Source: Brevundimonas subvibrioides (lineage in GTDB: Bacteria; Pseudomonadota; Alphaproteobacteria; Caulobacterales; Caulobacteraceae). From it: 64,000 nucleotides of DNA. The notes under the pieces were generated by a model that did no database searches, was not told the DNA's origin, and saw only the letters and a program-made list of their open reading frames with translations. A program made the position numbers and the translations under genes. Where the stretch lies: the NCBI RefSeq assembly GCF_002280785.1, contig NZ_NCEQ01000007.1, forward strand, positions 495,147 to 559,146, given 5' to 3'. This document shows, piece after piece, positions 33,073 through 40,849 of the stretch (position 1 is the first letter of the stretch; every line of letters starts with the position of its first letter).

Positions 33073-34557
33073 TCAGCGAATGCTGATCAGTTCGCCGTCG
33101 TTGGTCAGGACGTAAAGCGCGCCGTTGTAGGCGGCCGGAGCGATATAGGCGGGCGCGCCGAGGTTCAGCGTGGCCGTCAGGGCGCCGGTCTTCGGATCGA
33201 AGGCCACGGCCTCGCCGTCCGAATTGACCAGGACCAGCCGGTTCGATGCCAGGATCGGACCCGACCATTCCGGTCGCACGGTGCGGTCGAAGAAGCCCAG
33301 CAAGCCGCCTTCCTGTCGCACGCGCCCCTCGTTCAGGTCGCGGGTCCAGTAGACGGCGCCTGAGTCGCGGTTGATCAGGGTCAATTCACCCGACTTGGAC
33401 ACGACATAGACGACGTCGCCGGCCGGCAGGGGGGCGTTGACGCCCGCGACCGGCAGGGTCCATTTGGGCTGGCCGGTGCGGATGTCCATCGCCTGCAGCA
33501 CGCCGGAGTGGCTGACGGCATAGACGAAGCCGCGCGAAATCACCGGGCGACCGGCGATGTCGCGGATTTCCGACAGGGCGCTGGTGCGGCTGGTGCGCGA
33601 CAGGACCTGGTTCCAGACCGGCTGGCCGTTGGTGGCGCGCAGGGCGACGACTTCACCGGACGAGAAGGGCGCGATGACCGTGTCGCCGCTGACCGACGGG
33701 CTGGACGCGCGCATGACGCGGGCCGGCTCGACGATGCCGCGATAGGACCAGTCCTGCAGGCCGGTCGTGGTGTTGAAGGCGATGATCTGGTTGTCGACGT
33801 CGATGACATAGACCCGGCTGCCCGCGACCGTCGGCGCGCCGTGGATCGGCACATCGACCGGCTGGGTCCAGACCACGGCGCCGGTCGCGGCGTCCAGCGC
33901 CGTCATGGTGCGATAGCCGGACGCGACGAAGACCTTGCCGCCGCTGACGGCCACGCCGCCGCCGAACCCGCCGCTGAGCGATCCGCCGCCCTCGCTGACG
34001 AAGGGAATAGGCAGGCCGAAGGCGGAGACGCCACCGGCCGCTTCACGTCCGGTCGGTTTCACATCGACCTTCCAGACCACCTCGCCCGAGGCGGCGTCCA
34101 CGGCCGTGACCGTCGATTCGCCATCCATGACGAAGACCTTGCCGGCGTCGGCCACAACCGGCGCCATGACCTGACGCGTGCGCGTCGAGCCGGAGCCGAT
34201 GCGCCGGCGCCAGCCGATGGTGAACTGCGGCGCGGCGATCACATGCTCGATCGAGGCCTCGGCGTTCCCGCCCGGCATCGGCCAGGACGTCGCGGCCACG
34301 GGCCCCGGGAGGAAGAAGTCGCGACCGGTCAGCCCGGCCGCTGGAGCCAGTTGCTGATCGAAGGCCAGGATGGAGACGCGTTGTCCTTCGCTCGCCGTCG
34401 CCTGGGGTTCATTGTCCTCGCCCAGCCCGAACGGCAGGATGCGCCGCGCCGAGGCGCAGGACGCCAGCGAGGCGGCGAGCCCCAGGACGATGGCGGTCTT
34501 CAGCACGCGCGTTACGGTCGTCATCCGAACTCCGGTCGTCATCAGGCGGGTCTTCAC
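33073..34557 (-). CDS. bamB: Outer membrane assembly lipoprotein BamB-like, PQQ-type beta-propeller
   Basis: 494 residues. A signal peptide with lipobox (VLGLAASLASCAS, lipid cysteine about residue 34) follows a short leader. The body is a beta-propeller of PQQ-like repeats with W-motifs: VTAVDAASGEVVWKVDV, MTALDAATGAVVWTQPV, IIAFNTTTGLQDWSYRG, LQAMDIRTGQPKWTLPV. BamB scaffolds the BAM complex that inserts outer-membrane proteins. The GTG start overlaps the stop of the YfgM-like gene (GTGA), so translation is probably coupled. An in-frame ATG a few codons later is an alternative start. Confidence 0.88.
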   Translation of the reverse strand: MKTRLMTTGVRMTTVTRVLKTAIVLGLAASLASCASARRILPFGLGEDNEPQATASEGQRVSILAFDQQLAPAAGLTGRDFFLPGPVAATSWPMPGGNAEASIEHVIAAPQFTIGWRRRIGSGSTRTRQVMAPVVADAGKVFVMDGESTVTAVDAASGEVVWKVDVKPTGREAAGGVSAFGLPIPFVSEGGGSLSGGFGGGVAVSGGKVFVASGYRTMTALDAATGAVVWTQPVDVPIHGAPTVAGSRVYVIDVDNQIIAFNTTTGLQDWSYRGIVEPARVMRASSPSVSGDTVIAPFSSGEVVALRATNGQPVWNQVLSRTSRTSALSEIRDIAGRPVISRGFVYAVSHSGVLQAMDIRTGQPKWTLPVAGVNAPLPAGDVVYVVSKSGELTLINRDSGAVYWTRDLNEGRVRQEGGLLGFFDRTVRPEWSGPILASNRLVLVNSDGEAVAFDPKTGALTATLNLGAPAYIAPAAYNGALYVLTNDGELISIR

Positions 34558-35324
34558 GGTTGGGCAGCCTGGGCGGCCTGGACTTGCGCGGCCTGGGCGA
34601 GTTGTTCGGCCGTCGGGGCGGGAGGGGCCGGCGGCGTCACGGCCTGCGCCGCCACGATGGCCGGCAGGCCTGCGGCGACGCCCGTATCGATCATGCCGAT
34701 GGCGGCCTGCGCGCGTTGGCGCACCGAATCCGGCACGTCCTGGCCGAGCGTCAGCAGCACGAAGACCTCGCGGGCCTCGGCGGGCTTGTTGAACTGCAGG
34801 CGGGCCATGCCCAGGGCTTCCTGGGCGAAGGGCAGCATCGGCCGGCCCTCCCTGGTCAGGGGCTCGAGCTTCGCTTCCAGCGTTTCAAGGGTGGCGCCGT
34901 TGTCCATCATCAGCAGCGCCGACTTGTAGACGGCCGTATCATGCAGGATCGGATCGCCCGAGGCCTTGGCGGCGTCGTCGAACAACTGGATGGCGTCCGG
35001 AATGCGGTTGGCGGCGACCGCGAGGCCGGCGCGCTGTTGCAGGGCCAGAGCCTTGTAGGCGCCGTTGCCGGCCTTCTCGGCCTCGGCGAAGGCGGTCTCG
35101 GCCCCGGCGGAGTTCCCGGTCTGCAGGGACTCCAGGCCGCGCTGATAGGCGATCGAGCCCGCGTTGGCGCGGCTGGTCTGGAAGCTCTGCCAGCCCCACC
35201 AGGCCAGGGCGGCGATGAGCGCGACGAGCAGGACGCCGCCCAGAATGGGAAGCCAGTTGCGCGCCAGGCGCTTGAGGCGTTCGGAGCGAATCTCCTCCTC
35301 GACCTCTTCGAAGACATCAGTCAC
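34554..35324 (-). CDS. YfgM-like tetratricopeptide membrane protein
   Basis: 256 residues, DUF2133/TPR_21 family. An N-terminal cytoplasmic segment (TDVFEEVEEEIRSERLKRL) is followed by one membrane helix (about 25-46). TPR helices follow (about 55-215; e.g. AGAETAFAEAEKAGNGAYKALALQQRAGLAV). The C-terminal tail is rich in Ala, Pro and Gln. YfgM links the Sec translocon to periplasmic chaperones. The order yfgM-bamB-der is conserved with gammaproteobacteria. The start is GTG at 35324. Confidence 0.85.
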   Translation of the reverse strand: MTDVFEEVEEEIRSERLKRLARNWLPILGGVLLVALIAALAWWGWQSFQTSRANAGSIAYQRGLESLQTGNSAGAETAFAEAEKAGNGAYKALALQQRAGLAVAANRIPDAIQLFDDAAKASGDPILHDTAVYKSALLMMDNGATLETLEAKLEPLTREGRPMLPFAQEALGMARLQFNKPAEAREVFVLLTLGQDVPDSVRQRAQAAIGMIDTGVAAGLPAIVAAQAVTPPAPPAPTAEQLAQAAQVQAAQAAQP

Positions 35325-35421
35325 TAGCGGAGCCGCCCCAAAAAACGCTGAAAAGCCAATCGGCGCGGACCCTAGAGGGTCGCCCTCGCCCTCGCAACGC
35401 CTCTTGAAGACAAGACGGGGG

Positions 35422-36258
35422 CTACGGCAGAGCCGGCTTTTTGGAGAAGTAGGTCTCGACTTCGGCAGGAAAACGGCGGGCCCTCACATCGGCGGCATAG
35501 GTTTCGACCGCGCGGCCGATCTCTGTGCGCAGATCGGCGTATTTCCGGACGAATTTCGGGGTCCAGTCGAACATCCCCAACATGTCGGGCGTGACCAGCA
35601 CCTGTCCGTCGCAGGCCGCCGAGGCGCCGATGCCGATCGTCGGCCTGGCGATCGCCTCGGTGATCTCGCGGGCCAGACCTTCCGCCACGCCCTCGATGAC
35701 CACGGAGAAGGCCCCGGCGTCGGCCGTGTCATGCGCGGACTGCAGGATTCGCGCATGCTCCGCCGCTTCCCGACCCTTGGCCTTGAACGACCCGTCGATG
35801 TTGATCGACTGCGGCAGCAGGCCGACGTGACCCATCACCGGCACGCCGCGCCTCACGAGATATTCGATCGTGGCGGGCACTTCCGGACCGCTCTCGACCT
35901 TCACTGCCTGGGCGCCGGTCTCCTTCAGAATGCGGACGGCGTTGGCGTAGGCCTGTTCGACCCCGGCCTCGTAGCTGCCGAACGGCATGTCGATGACCAC
36001 CAGGGCCCGTTTAGAGCCCCGCATCACCGCCTGGCCGTGCAGGATCATCATCTCCAGGGTGACGCCGACCGTCGAGGTCATGCCGTGAACCGCCATGCCC
36101 AGGCTGTCGCCGACCAGAAGCACGTCGCAGTGAGGATCCATGATCTCTGCCGTCGGCGCATCGTACGCGGTCAGCATCACGATCGGTTCGCCGCCCTTGC
36201 GTGCGGTGATCTCCGGGACCGTGATCCGTTTCACGACTTCCTGTTTCTGGCTCGACAT
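35422..36258 (-). CDS. panB: 3-methyl-2-oxobutanoate hydroxymethyltransferase
   Basis: 278 residues. It makes ketopantoate in pantothenate/CoA synthesis using methylenetetrahydrofolate and Mg2+. Motifs are [25 protein letters not shown] (metal-binding aspartate), AVKVESGPE and [10 protein letters not shown]. The ATG at 36258 ([11 protein letters not shown]) gives the usual length; the open frame continues upstream. panC is not adjacent. Confidence 0.93.
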   Translation of the reverse strand: MSSQKQEVVKRITVPEITARKGGEPIVMLTAYDAPTAEIMDPHCDVLLVGDSLGMAVHGMTSTVGVTLEMMILHGQAVMRGSKRALVVIDMPFGSYEAGVEQAYANAVRILKETGAQAVKVESGPEVPATIEYLVRRGVPVMGHVGLLPQSINIDGSFKAKGREAAEHARILQSAHDTADAGAFSVVIEGVAEGLAREITEAIARPTIGIGASAACDGQVLVTPDMLGMFDWTPKFVRKYADLRTEIGRAVETYAADVRARRFPAEVETYFSKKPALP

Positions 36259-36338
36259 GGATGCTCCGCTGATGGTGGCGGAGAGATAGGGGGTCGGGCC
36301 GGTTCCGTCGACCCGCCCCCTTCTCGGCATGTCCTCAA

Positions 36339-36758
36339 TCACACGTCTTGCGACAGCCTCACCACGCCCGCCGCCGCGATGGCGATCAGGGCTCCGGCGG
36401 CGATCCAGAACAGCTGCATCCCGCCCATCGAGCCCAGCGTCACGTCCGACAGGCCAAGCTGCGACAGGCCGGAGCCCACCGCGCCCTGGACGTTCAGGCT
36501 GGCGGCCTCCAACCCCTGTCCGATCACCCGGCCGGCCACGGGGGCCTGATCGTTCGACAGATGCAGGTTCAGGTTCACCGATTCCCTCACCGCGATGACC
36601 CCGCCGATCAGGCCGGCGACGGTCAGGGCCAGGGTGCGCACCCGGCTGGACGAATGCAGTTTCGTCTCGACCTCGGCCGCGAACAGGCTGGCGTCGGCCA
36701 TCTGGGGCGAGCGGGCGAACAGCCGCTCGATCATCGGATCGAATTCATCAGCCGACAT
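36339..36758 (-). CDS. Putative membrane anti-sigma factor of ECF cassette 1
   Basis: 139 residues. A short N-terminal cytoplasmic part ([20 protein letters not shown]) precedes a membrane helix (about 45-60). An extracytoplasmic loop and a second helix near the C-terminus (about 115-133) follow. It overlaps the 3' end of the sigma-factor gene by 11 bases, the usual coupling of sigma and anti-sigma. No zinc-binding HxxxCxxC motif of ZAS anti-sigma factors is present, so the role is inferred from context. Cassette 2 has a counterpart of the same plan at 38498-38797. Confidence 0.65.
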   Translation of the reverse strand: MSADEFDPMIERLFARSPQMADASLFAAEVETKLHSSSRVRTLALTVAGLIGGVIAVRESVNLNLHLSNDQAPVAGRVIGQGLEAASLNVQGAVGSGLSQLGLSDVTLGSMGGMQLFWIAAGALIAIAAAGVVRLSQDV

Positions 36759-37311
36759 GGGTCGACCTCCCCGACTGTCCGACATCCGGCGAAAGCCGGG
36801 CGCGGAGTTTATCCAGACCACGTTTGACATGAGACTTCACCGTTCCAAGCGGCAGATTCATGGCCGTGGCGATCTCGGGATGAGACAGCCCCGCGCCATG
36901 GCACAGGGACACACAGAGACGTTCCGTTTCGCTGAGGGATTTCAGCGCCTCGTCCAGGTCGACCAGCCCCGCCTGATCAGGCCCGGGAGCGGAATCTTCC
37001 TCCCCCGGTTCGATCTCGGCGACATAGCGGGCGTCCTTCGCCTTTCGTTTCAGGTACAGGCGCGCGGCGATACGCTTGACCCAGGCGGCGAAGGTGCCCT
37101 CGCCCCGGAACTCGGCGCATTTCTCGAACGCCTGCAGGAAGGCGTCCTGGGCGACGTCGTCGGCCTCGGCGACCTGCGCTCCCATGCGTCGCAGCAGGGA
37201 CCGCACGGCCGAGCCGTGGCGGCGCACCAGTTCGCCGAACTCCCGCCGTCCACCCGCCGCCGCGAGGGCGGCGAGTTCGACGTCGTGATGGTCCATCAGG
37301 ACCTTGGGCAT
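36748..37311 (-). CDS. ECF-family RNA polymerase sigma factor (cassette 1)
   Basis: 187 residues. Region 2 includes EADDVAQDAFLQAFEKCAEFRGEGTFAAWVKRIAARLYL, and region 4 is LSETERLCVSLCHGAGLSHPEIATAMNLPLGTVKSHVKRGLDKLRARL. The linker is acidic and short, typical of group 4 sigma factors. The ATG at 37311 follows a G-rich ribosome site. It lies 40 bases downstream of a small membrane-protein gene and overlaps the putative anti-sigma gene. It is not the GGAAC/EcfG general stress type judging by its partners. Confidence 0.9.
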   Translation of the reverse strand: MPKVLMDHHDVELAALAAAGGRREFGELVRRHGSAVRSLLRRMGAQVAEADDVAQDAFLQAFEKCAEFRGEGTFAAWVKRIAARLYLKRKAKDARYVAEIEPGEEDSAPGPDQAGLVDLDEALKSLSETERLCVSLCHGAGLSHPEIATAMNLPLGTVKSHVKRGLDKLRARLSPDVGQSGRSTHVG

Positions 37312-37351
37312 GACGGTTCCCCCCAAATTTCCTGGAGATCCCTGACCGGGC

Positions 37352-37762
37352 TCAGTCCTTGTTCTTGTTGAAGAAGCTCAGGACGATGAAGGCCAGGCCG
37401 ATGGTGATCGGGATCGCCGCCAGGCCCAGCAGCCCGCCATCGAAGTTGGGGCCGTCGTTCCAGTCGTCGCCAAAGCCACGCAGGTCGTTGATCAGGCTGA
37501 AGGCTGCGATGCCGATGCCGGTCGCCAGCCAGATGATGCCCCGGCGGATGTCGCGGGTTCGGGACGGAATGTTCCTGGTGGCCTCCTTGCCCAGGGCTTC
37601 GATGACCTCGGGCGGCAGGGGCTGGCCCTTGTCGATGGCGGCACGGACGGTCGCCTGCATCTCCTGGCGTTCCCTGGACTTGAAATAGGTCGGGCCGACG
37701 ATGATGGCCGTGATGGTGCCGAACACGGCGAAGATCGCGAACAGCGGAATGAAGTCTTGCAT
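37352..37762 (-). CDS. Small membrane protein, DUF6249-like (cassette 1)
   Basis: 136 residues. There is one membrane helix at the N-terminus (about 4-24) and two near the C-terminus (about 75-93 and 108-128). A basic cytoplasmic segment lies between: KSRERQEMQATVRAAIDKGQPLPPEVIEAL. The phrase GQPLPPEVIEAL matches GEQPPEALLKIV at the same place in the cassette 2 protein. The ATG at 37762 is chosen because the signal-like helix starts there. It is first in the cassette, upstream of the sigma gene. Function unknown. Confidence 0.75.
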   Translation of the reverse strand: MQDFIPLFAIFAVFGTITAIIVGPTYFKSRERQEMQATVRAAIDKGQPLPPEVIEALGKEATRNIPSRTRDIRRGIIWLATGIGIAAFSLINDLRGFGDDWNDGPNFDGGLLGLAAIPITIGLAFIVLSFFNKNKD

Positions 37763-37775
37763 GGGATATCCCCTC

Positions 37776-37848
37776 TTTCGATGATGGGCCGGAGCCTGAT
37801 GCCCGAACCTTCTGATCACAAGAGGCGCCGGCGAGGCCCAACGGATGC
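37776..37848 (-). promoter_or_regulatory. Candidate ECF promoter of cassette 1
   Basis: On the minus strand GCATCC (37843-37848) is followed after 24 bases by TGATCAGAAGG (37808-37818). A separate TCATCGAAAG (37776-37785) lies 14 bases before the membrane-protein ATG. Related elements occur upstream of cassette 2: GCATCC at 39828-39833 and CTCATCGAAAG at 39794-39804. Shared words in two paralogous leaders suggest autoregulation, but which pair is the -35/-10 is unresolved. Confidence 0.35.
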
Positions 37849-37976
37849 GATTGACGACGTGAAATCTTCGTAAGGTGACGCCTGACCCATTCTGACAGGT
37901 CGCGTCCGCGCATGGCGAACCCTCAGCGAACACCGTAGCGTCTCTGCAAGATCAATCAGATCGCAGGATACATCGT

Positions 37977-38501
37977 ATGCTTCGTCGCCCTCAGCTTCTG
38001 ACCTTCGTCTTCTGCGCTGCCCTCGCGGCCGCCTGTTCTCCGAGGACCGAAGCAACGGCCGAGACCGGGACTGCCGAGCCGCAGGCCCTGACCGCCGCAC
38101 ACGTCGCCGACCTGATCGCAGCCGACGGAGCGGCCCACACCGTCGCCGTACTCACCGGTCCTGCGGACCCTACCGGCATCCAGAAGGTGTTCGACGGCAT
38201 GGCCACCGGCGACCCGGCGTGGTTGGCGCTCGTTCCCGCGATCGCCCCCGAGACCGATGGCGAATATGCGGAGGGCCTCAACTACGCTCTCAGCCAGGCC
38301 CTGGTTCACAACGCGGCAGGCGTCCTCGCCCTGATCCCCGAGCATGGCAGCTACTATTTCGTCTGCGCCGACGCTGACCACGAAACGGCGCGCCCGCTCG
38401 TCGCCGCAATCACCGAACGATCTCTCCGGGCGTCACGCGACCGCTGCCTCCAGTATATGGACGCCGACGAACAGGAGCTTGAGGCGCTCGAAGCCGCCTA
38501 G
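37977..38501 (+). CDS. Predicted lipoprotein between the two sigma cassettes
   Basis: 174 residues. The lipoprotein signal MLRRPQLLTFVFCAALAAAC places the lipid cysteine at residue 20. The mature part is mixed alpha/beta with phrases PADPTGIQKVFDGMATGDPAWLALVPAIAP and HGSYYFVCADADHETARPL. I do not recognise the family. It is divergent from cassette 1, sharing its 214-base leader region, and converges on cassette 2 with a 4-base overlap. It may be a target or sensor of the adjacent sigma factors. Confidence 0.72.
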   Translation: MLRRPQLLTFVFCAALAAACSPRTEATAETGTAEPQALTAAHVADLIAADGAAHTVAVLTGPADPTGIQKVFDGMATGDPAWLALVPAIAPETDGEYAEGLNYALSQALVHNAAGVLALIPEHGSYYFVCADADHETARPLVAAITERSLRASRDRCLQYMDADEQELEALEAA

Positions 38502-38797
38502 AGCGGCCTCAGCCGCCGCGCCGACGCCGTCAGCACGACCACGCCCAACCCCGTCAGCATCAGGATGGCGGCGGCGGGCGCCAGGGTCTGGCCCATGCCC
38601 TCGACCACGGGCGCCATCATCGGTCCGACGGCCCAGCACAGCACCATGGCCGCGATGGTCCAGGGGATCAGGGCGACGACGGTGGCGACCGCGCGCCGGC
38701 GAGCGACCCGCTCGGCGACGCCCGCCTGAAAGCCCAGGTCGCGCGCCGCCGGCGTCGCCTCGGCGAAGAATGCGTTCAGCCGCTCCTCAGGCGTCAT
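38498..38797 (-). CDS. Putative membrane anti-sigma factor of ECF cassette 2
   Basis: 99 residues. The cytoplasmic N-terminus MTPEERLNAFFAEATPAARDLGFQAGVAERVARRR is followed by two membrane helices (about 37-58 and 72-92). It overlaps the sigma gene by 11 bases, exactly as in cassette 1. No classic zinc anti-sigma motif is visible. The assignment rests on position and topology. Confidence 0.65.
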   Translation of the reverse strand: MTPEERLNAFFAEATPAARDLGFQAGVAERVARRRAVATVVALIPWTIAAMVLCWAVGPMMAPVVEGMGQTLAPAAAILMLTGLGVVVLTASARRLRPL

Positions 38798-39335
38798 CGG
38801 ACCCTCCCGTCAGCACGGCGAGCAACCGCGCCCTGCCCCGGGCGACATGGGACTTCACCGTTCCCAGCGGTAGCCCCAGCGCCTCGGCTGCGTCCGAATG
38901 CGACCAGCCGTCTGCGAGGCAAAGCGCGACGCAGGCCCTCTGGTCCGCCGGCAGTCCGGCCATCGCATCGGCGAGGGCCAGCCGGTCCTCTTCCGGGATC
39001 CCGCCCGTCGGCGCGGTCTCGTCCAGCCACGACCGGTCGCGCGCCTGCGATCGCAGGCCCGACCGGATCCGGTCCTGCCCCTTGCGCCAGGCGATGCCGA
39101 ACAGCCAGGACCGCACACCGGCCGGATCCTTCAGCCGCCCCAGCGAACCCCAGGCCGCCACGAACACATCCTGGGCCAGGTCGTCCGCCTCGTCCCAATT
39201 GCGACCCAGCAGCCGCCTGAGAAAGGCCCGCACCGGCGCCTGGTGCCGTTCGACCAGCCGCGCGAAGGCGGCGTCCGAACCGGCGCGCGCGGCCGCCACC
39301 AGCCCCACATCCACTGAGGCGCCGTCCATCCTCAT
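38787..39335 (-). CDS. ECF-family RNA polymerase sigma factor (cassette 2)
   Basis: 182 residues. Region 2 contains RHQAPVRAFLRRLLGRNWDEADDLAQDVFVAAWGSL, and region 4 is LPADQRACVALCLADGWSHSDAAEALGLPLGTVKSHVARGRARLL. It shares the LPLGTVKSHV-RG core and the pre-region-2 plan with the cassette 1 sigma factor but is clearly diverged. Starts at 39335 and 39329 are both possible; the former has the G-rich ribosome site just upstream. It sits 19 bases after the membrane-protein gene. Confidence 0.88.
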   Translation of the reverse strand: MRMDGASVDVGLVAAARAGSDAAFARLVERHQAPVRAFLRRLLGRNWDEADDLAQDVFVAAWGSLGRLKDPAGVRSWLFGIAWRKGQDRIRSGLRSQARDRSWLDETAPTGGIPEEDRLALADAMAGLPADQRACVALCLADGWSHSDAAEALGLPLGTVKSHVARGRARLLAVLTGGSDDA

Positions 39336-39354
39336 GCCCCCCACGGACCGACAT

Positions 39355-39762
39355 TCAGTCCCGGCGGCGTCGACGGCCGAGCAGGCTCGAGACCAGCGAG
39401 GCCGCGGCCAGGGCGCCCATGACGAAGGCCACGATCAGGAAGGCGTCGCCGGCCCCGTACATGTTCGACCAGCTGGCGTAGCCGAAGCCCACGGCCATGA
39501 TCCCGAACAGCACGACAGAGAAACCGTTGCCGTCGTCTGTCCGCCTGTTCTGCGTGTACTCGTGGCGATCGTCGATCGGTTGCTCCACGATCTTCAGCAG
39601 CGCCTCAGGCGGCTGTTCGCCCCGGTCGGCGTAGGTCTTGATGATCTTCAGCACGTTCTTCTGACGGTAGTAGTTCACCATGGCGTTGAAACCGCCGAAG
39701 ATGAACCAGGACAAGGGAAACAGAAGCCACCAAAACTGTTGGAACAGTTCGACCATCGTCAT
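39355..39762 (-). CDS. Small membrane protein, DUF6249-like (cassette 2)
   Basis: 135 residues. N-terminal membrane helix (about 8-30), a cytoplasmic segment NVLKIIKTYADRGEQPPEALLKIVEQ, then two helices (about 80-97 and 105-124) and a basic tail RRRRRD. The topology and the ADRGEQPPEALL motif match the cassette 1 protein. It leads the cassette. No function is known. The leader carries GCATCC (39828-39833) and CTCATCGAAAG (39794-39804) on the same strand. Confidence 0.75.
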   Translation of the reverse strand: MTMVELFQQFWWLLFPLSWFIFGGFNAMVNYYRQKNVLKIIKTYADRGEQPPEALLKIVEQPIDDRHEYTQNRRTDDGNGFSVVLFGIMAVGFGYASWSNMYGAGDAFLIVAFVMGALAAASLVSSLLGRRRRRD

Positions 39763-39885
39763 TCACCCCATTCGCGTCGGCCCATCGCCCGCGCTTTCGA
39801 TGAGTGGTCGGCGCGGACCGCGTGAATGGATGCACGTCGGCGAAGAAAATGCCATCTAGGCTGAAATCGTCACTGGAGACCCGTC

Positions 39886-40125
39886 ATGAGCCACGTCACC
39901 TATCGCATCGTCGAACATGACGGGGGCTGGGCCTACAAGGTCGGCGACACCTTCTCCGAGACCTTCCCCGCCCACGACGACGCCAAGGCCGCCGCCATCC
40001 GCGCCAGCCGCGAACAGAAGGTGTCCGACGACAACGCCATGATCGAATACGCCGACAGCAACGGCGACTGGGTCACCGAACGCGCCGACGGCCACGACCG
40101 CCCGGAGACGGACGTCGAGGGGTAA
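39886..40125 (+). CDS. DUF2188-like small protein
   Basis: 79 residues: TYRIVEHDGGWAYKVGDTFSETFPAHDDAKAAAIRASREQ, then an acidic tail. The pattern of a short beta-hairpin with a conserved tryptophan followed by an alpha helix (the alanine-rich AKAAAIRAS stretch) matches the DUF2188 family. It has no signal peptide and is probably cytoplasmic. It is isolated and divergent from cassette 2. Function unknown. Confidence 0.75.
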   Translation: MSHVTYRIVEHDGGWAYKVGDTFSETFPAHDDAKAAAIRASREQKVSDDNAMIEYADSNGDWVTERADGHDRPETDVEG

Positions 40126-40143
40126 CGTCCACACCCTCCGATC

Positions 40144-40264
40144 ATCTCCGCGGAGGCGGGGACCCAGTTCTGTGGGCGCTCGGCGCCGGCCGGACTTTGC
40201 ACTGGTATTGATCCCCCGCACCGTGCCCAACGAAAGCACTGGGTCCCCGCCTCCGCGGGGATGA
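40144..40264. repeat. Intergenic palindromic repeat element
   Basis: A perfect 21-bp inverted repeat joins 40148-40168 and 40238-40258, containing GCGGGGACCCAGT. Outer flanks pair imperfectly. The 69-base centre is not palindromic. The core GGGGACCCAG is shared with the element at 5323-5514. The remaining gap to 40498 holds no gene; it contains a 9-bp repeat TTTCGTCCG at 40440-40464. Confidence 0.7.
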
Positions 40265-40439
40265 GCGGGATTCTGGAGGTGGTGCGGATTTATTTCCTAT
40301 CCATGCCTTGCGCTCGCAAAGAAGGCCCACCATCTCCGCGGCACGGTCTTTGACACGTCCAGCATCCGCCCGCCGTTCGGACAAATCCGATCGGCCCCAT
40401 CCACAAGCCACCTCTGATTTTCCAGACGAATTCTCCCGA

Positions 40440-40464
40440 TTTCGTCCGTTTCGTCCGTTTCGTC
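40440..40464. repeat. Short tandem repeat TTTCGTCCG
   Basis: Two full copies and most of a third of the 9-mer TTTCGTCCG in a row, just downstream of the leftward ArsC-like gene. On the minus strand it would read as repeated Asp-Glu-Thr codons. It is probably a dispersed extragenic repeat rather than coding sequence. Confidence 0.45.
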
Positions 40465-40498
40465 AGGGTGTTTTTCGTCCGGACCGACCGGACACGGC

Positions 40499-40849
40499 TC
40501 AGGCCGGGAAGGCAGCCTCATAGAACGCGGGCTTGAATCCGACGATCGTCCGGTCGCCCAGATCCAGCACCGGCCGTTTGATAATCGACGGCTGCGCCAG
40601 CATCAGGGCGATGGCCTTGTCCGCATCCAGCCCCTCCTTGTCGGCGGCGCCCAGCGCCTTGAAGGTCGTCCCGTTCCGGTTCAGCACGATCTCCCAGCCA
40701 TGCTCGGCGACCCAGCCTTCCAGCGAGGCCCGGTCGATCCCGGCCTTCTTGTAGTCGTGGAAGACGAAGGCCCGGCCGTGCTGATCCAGCCAGACGCGCG
40801 CCTTCTTCACCGTGTCGCAGTTGGGGATGCCGTAGAGGGTCGGGATCAC
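40499..40849 (-). CDS. ArsC/Spx-family (YffB-like) thioredoxin-fold protein
   Basis: 116 residues. It starts [24 protein letters not shown] with the single N-terminal cysteine (about 9) of the ArsC-like family. KRPVLDLGDRTIVGFKPAFYE is the conserved cis-Pro region and C-terminus. YffB-type proteins resemble arsenate reductases, but their substrate is unclear. The GTG start overlaps the parC stop (GTGA), so it is translationally coupled to parC. Confidence 0.85.
   Translation of the reverse strand: MIPTLYGIPNCDTVKKARVWLDQHGRAFVFHDYKKAGIDRASLEGWVAEHGWEIVLNRNGTTFKALGAADKEGLDADKAIALMLAQPSIIKRPVLDLGDRTIVGFKPAFYEAAFPA

Noticed and set aside
40308..40523. 71-codon plus-strand frame downstream of the ArsC-like gene
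   Set aside because: It runs over the TTTCGTCCG repeat and overlaps the end of the ArsC-like gene; composition is unlike a protein.
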